Shown here: piece by piece, positions 63,756-64,000 of the stretch
Layout of the letters: the number at the start of each line of letters is the position of its first letter
Numbering within the stretch: the stretch's first letter is position 1
Assembly: GCF_007744515.1 (NCBI RefSeq)
Contig: NZ_CP036268.1
Coordinates: forward strand, 3,270,712 to 3,334,711
From: Stratiformator vulcanicus
Lineage (GTDB): Bacteria > Planctomycetota > Planctomycetia > Planctomycetales > Planctomycetaceae
Direction of reading: 5' to 3'
Length of the DNA stretch: 64,000 nt
The notes under the pieces: model-generated
Databases searched by the model: none
Told to the model about the DNA's origin: nothing
The model's input: the letters and a program-made list of their open reading frames with translations, nothing else
Made by a program: the position numbers and the translations under genes

Positions 63756-64000
63756 TGAAGGAGCACTCCGATATCAGGCGACAAGACGATTTGAATCCAA
63801 CAGTCAAATCATGCTACGAGCGAATCTCCTGACAGCAAGTGAAACGCGATTCTCCGACTGCTCGCCCGTTGCATCTCAAAGAGAAATCTTGAGCCTCGAA
63901 CGCGATGCACTCCGATCTAGCCGATCATGCGAACCTTGCGGGACTCAGAGCGTCTGAATTCCCTGAAGCGGCATGATGACGAGTGCGGAACATCTCACAG
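63756..64000. other. Right edge of window without confident gene
   Basis: About 245 nt upstream of the small secreted gene. No coding sequence or RNA is recognised; it probably contains the promoter of the minus-strand unit. Confidence 0.4.

Overview
The window reads as chromosomal DNA of a planctomycete (order Planctomycetales; genus not assigned). The evidence is a YTV-repeat surface protein, a DUF1592/DUF1552/sulfatase cluster, a DUF1080 protein, proteins with MJ0042-type zinc ribbons, a C1-pathway formyltransferase (Ftr) otherwise typical of archaea, methylotrophs and planctomycetes, and McsB in a Gram-negative-type genome. GC content is high throughout, and I saw no large foreign island, prophage, rRNA, tRNA or CRISPR array.

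Region 1 (1-5.1 kb, minus strand): the start of an alternative complex III operon (pentaheme ActA, then a truncated ActB). Behind it lie a RegA/PrrA-type response regulator, a RegB/PrrB-type redox sensor kinase and a small unknown gene overlapping the kinase by 4 nt. A GCGAC/GTCGC inverted repeat between the regulator and actA looks like its operator. Region 2 (5.3-12.9 kb): an orphan ftr divergent from hutG, then a planctomycete cytochrome/DUF1552/sulfatase cluster. Region 3 (13-23 kb): metY, plsC, a phosphohexomutase with a pseudo-receiver gene, a trypsin-like protease, a PerM/AI-2E transporter, an STN-domain secreted protein between direct repeats, a diheme cytochrome and nadA. A GGCGGGC-hairpin repeat occurs four times here.

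Region 4 (23-31.5 kb): a ParD/ParE-like toxin-antitoxin pair; a RimB-like protease with a RimK-RCK_C fusion ligase; an operon of mmsA, uronate dehydrogenase and an enolase-superfamily enzyme; a Nudix-like gene; a DUF1294 gene overlapping rtcB. Region 5 (31.6-36.3 kb): a large PAS hybrid kinase with an HPt domain, followed by a receiver fused to an RsbW-like ATPase. These could form a phosphorelay that feeds partner switching. Region 6 (36.5-43.6 kb): DUF1080, MATE, HIT and trpE on the minus strand, divergent mcsB with a good sigma-70-type promoter, a thioredoxin-like gene and coaD.

Region 7 (43.7-49.7 kb): three small heat-shock genes behind a sigma-32-like promoter, facing an operon of ispD, two zinc-ribbon/TM/STN-like proteins and a Bfd-type ferredoxin. 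Region 8 (50-64 kb): an AAA+ enhancer-binding-type regulator with an altered GAFTGA loop, a 1034-residue membrane protein with a degenerate spermidine-synthase-like domain, the YTV protein with a strong terminator, and then mostly secreted or membrane planctomycete proteins including an HTTM protein and an SGNH hydrolase.

The most interesting candidates are the RegBA/complex III regulatory unit with its putative operator, the RimK-RCK_C/RimB pair, the hybrid kinase/REC-ATPase pair, the zinc-ribbon/TM/STN proteins, and the repeat-bounded STN gene.
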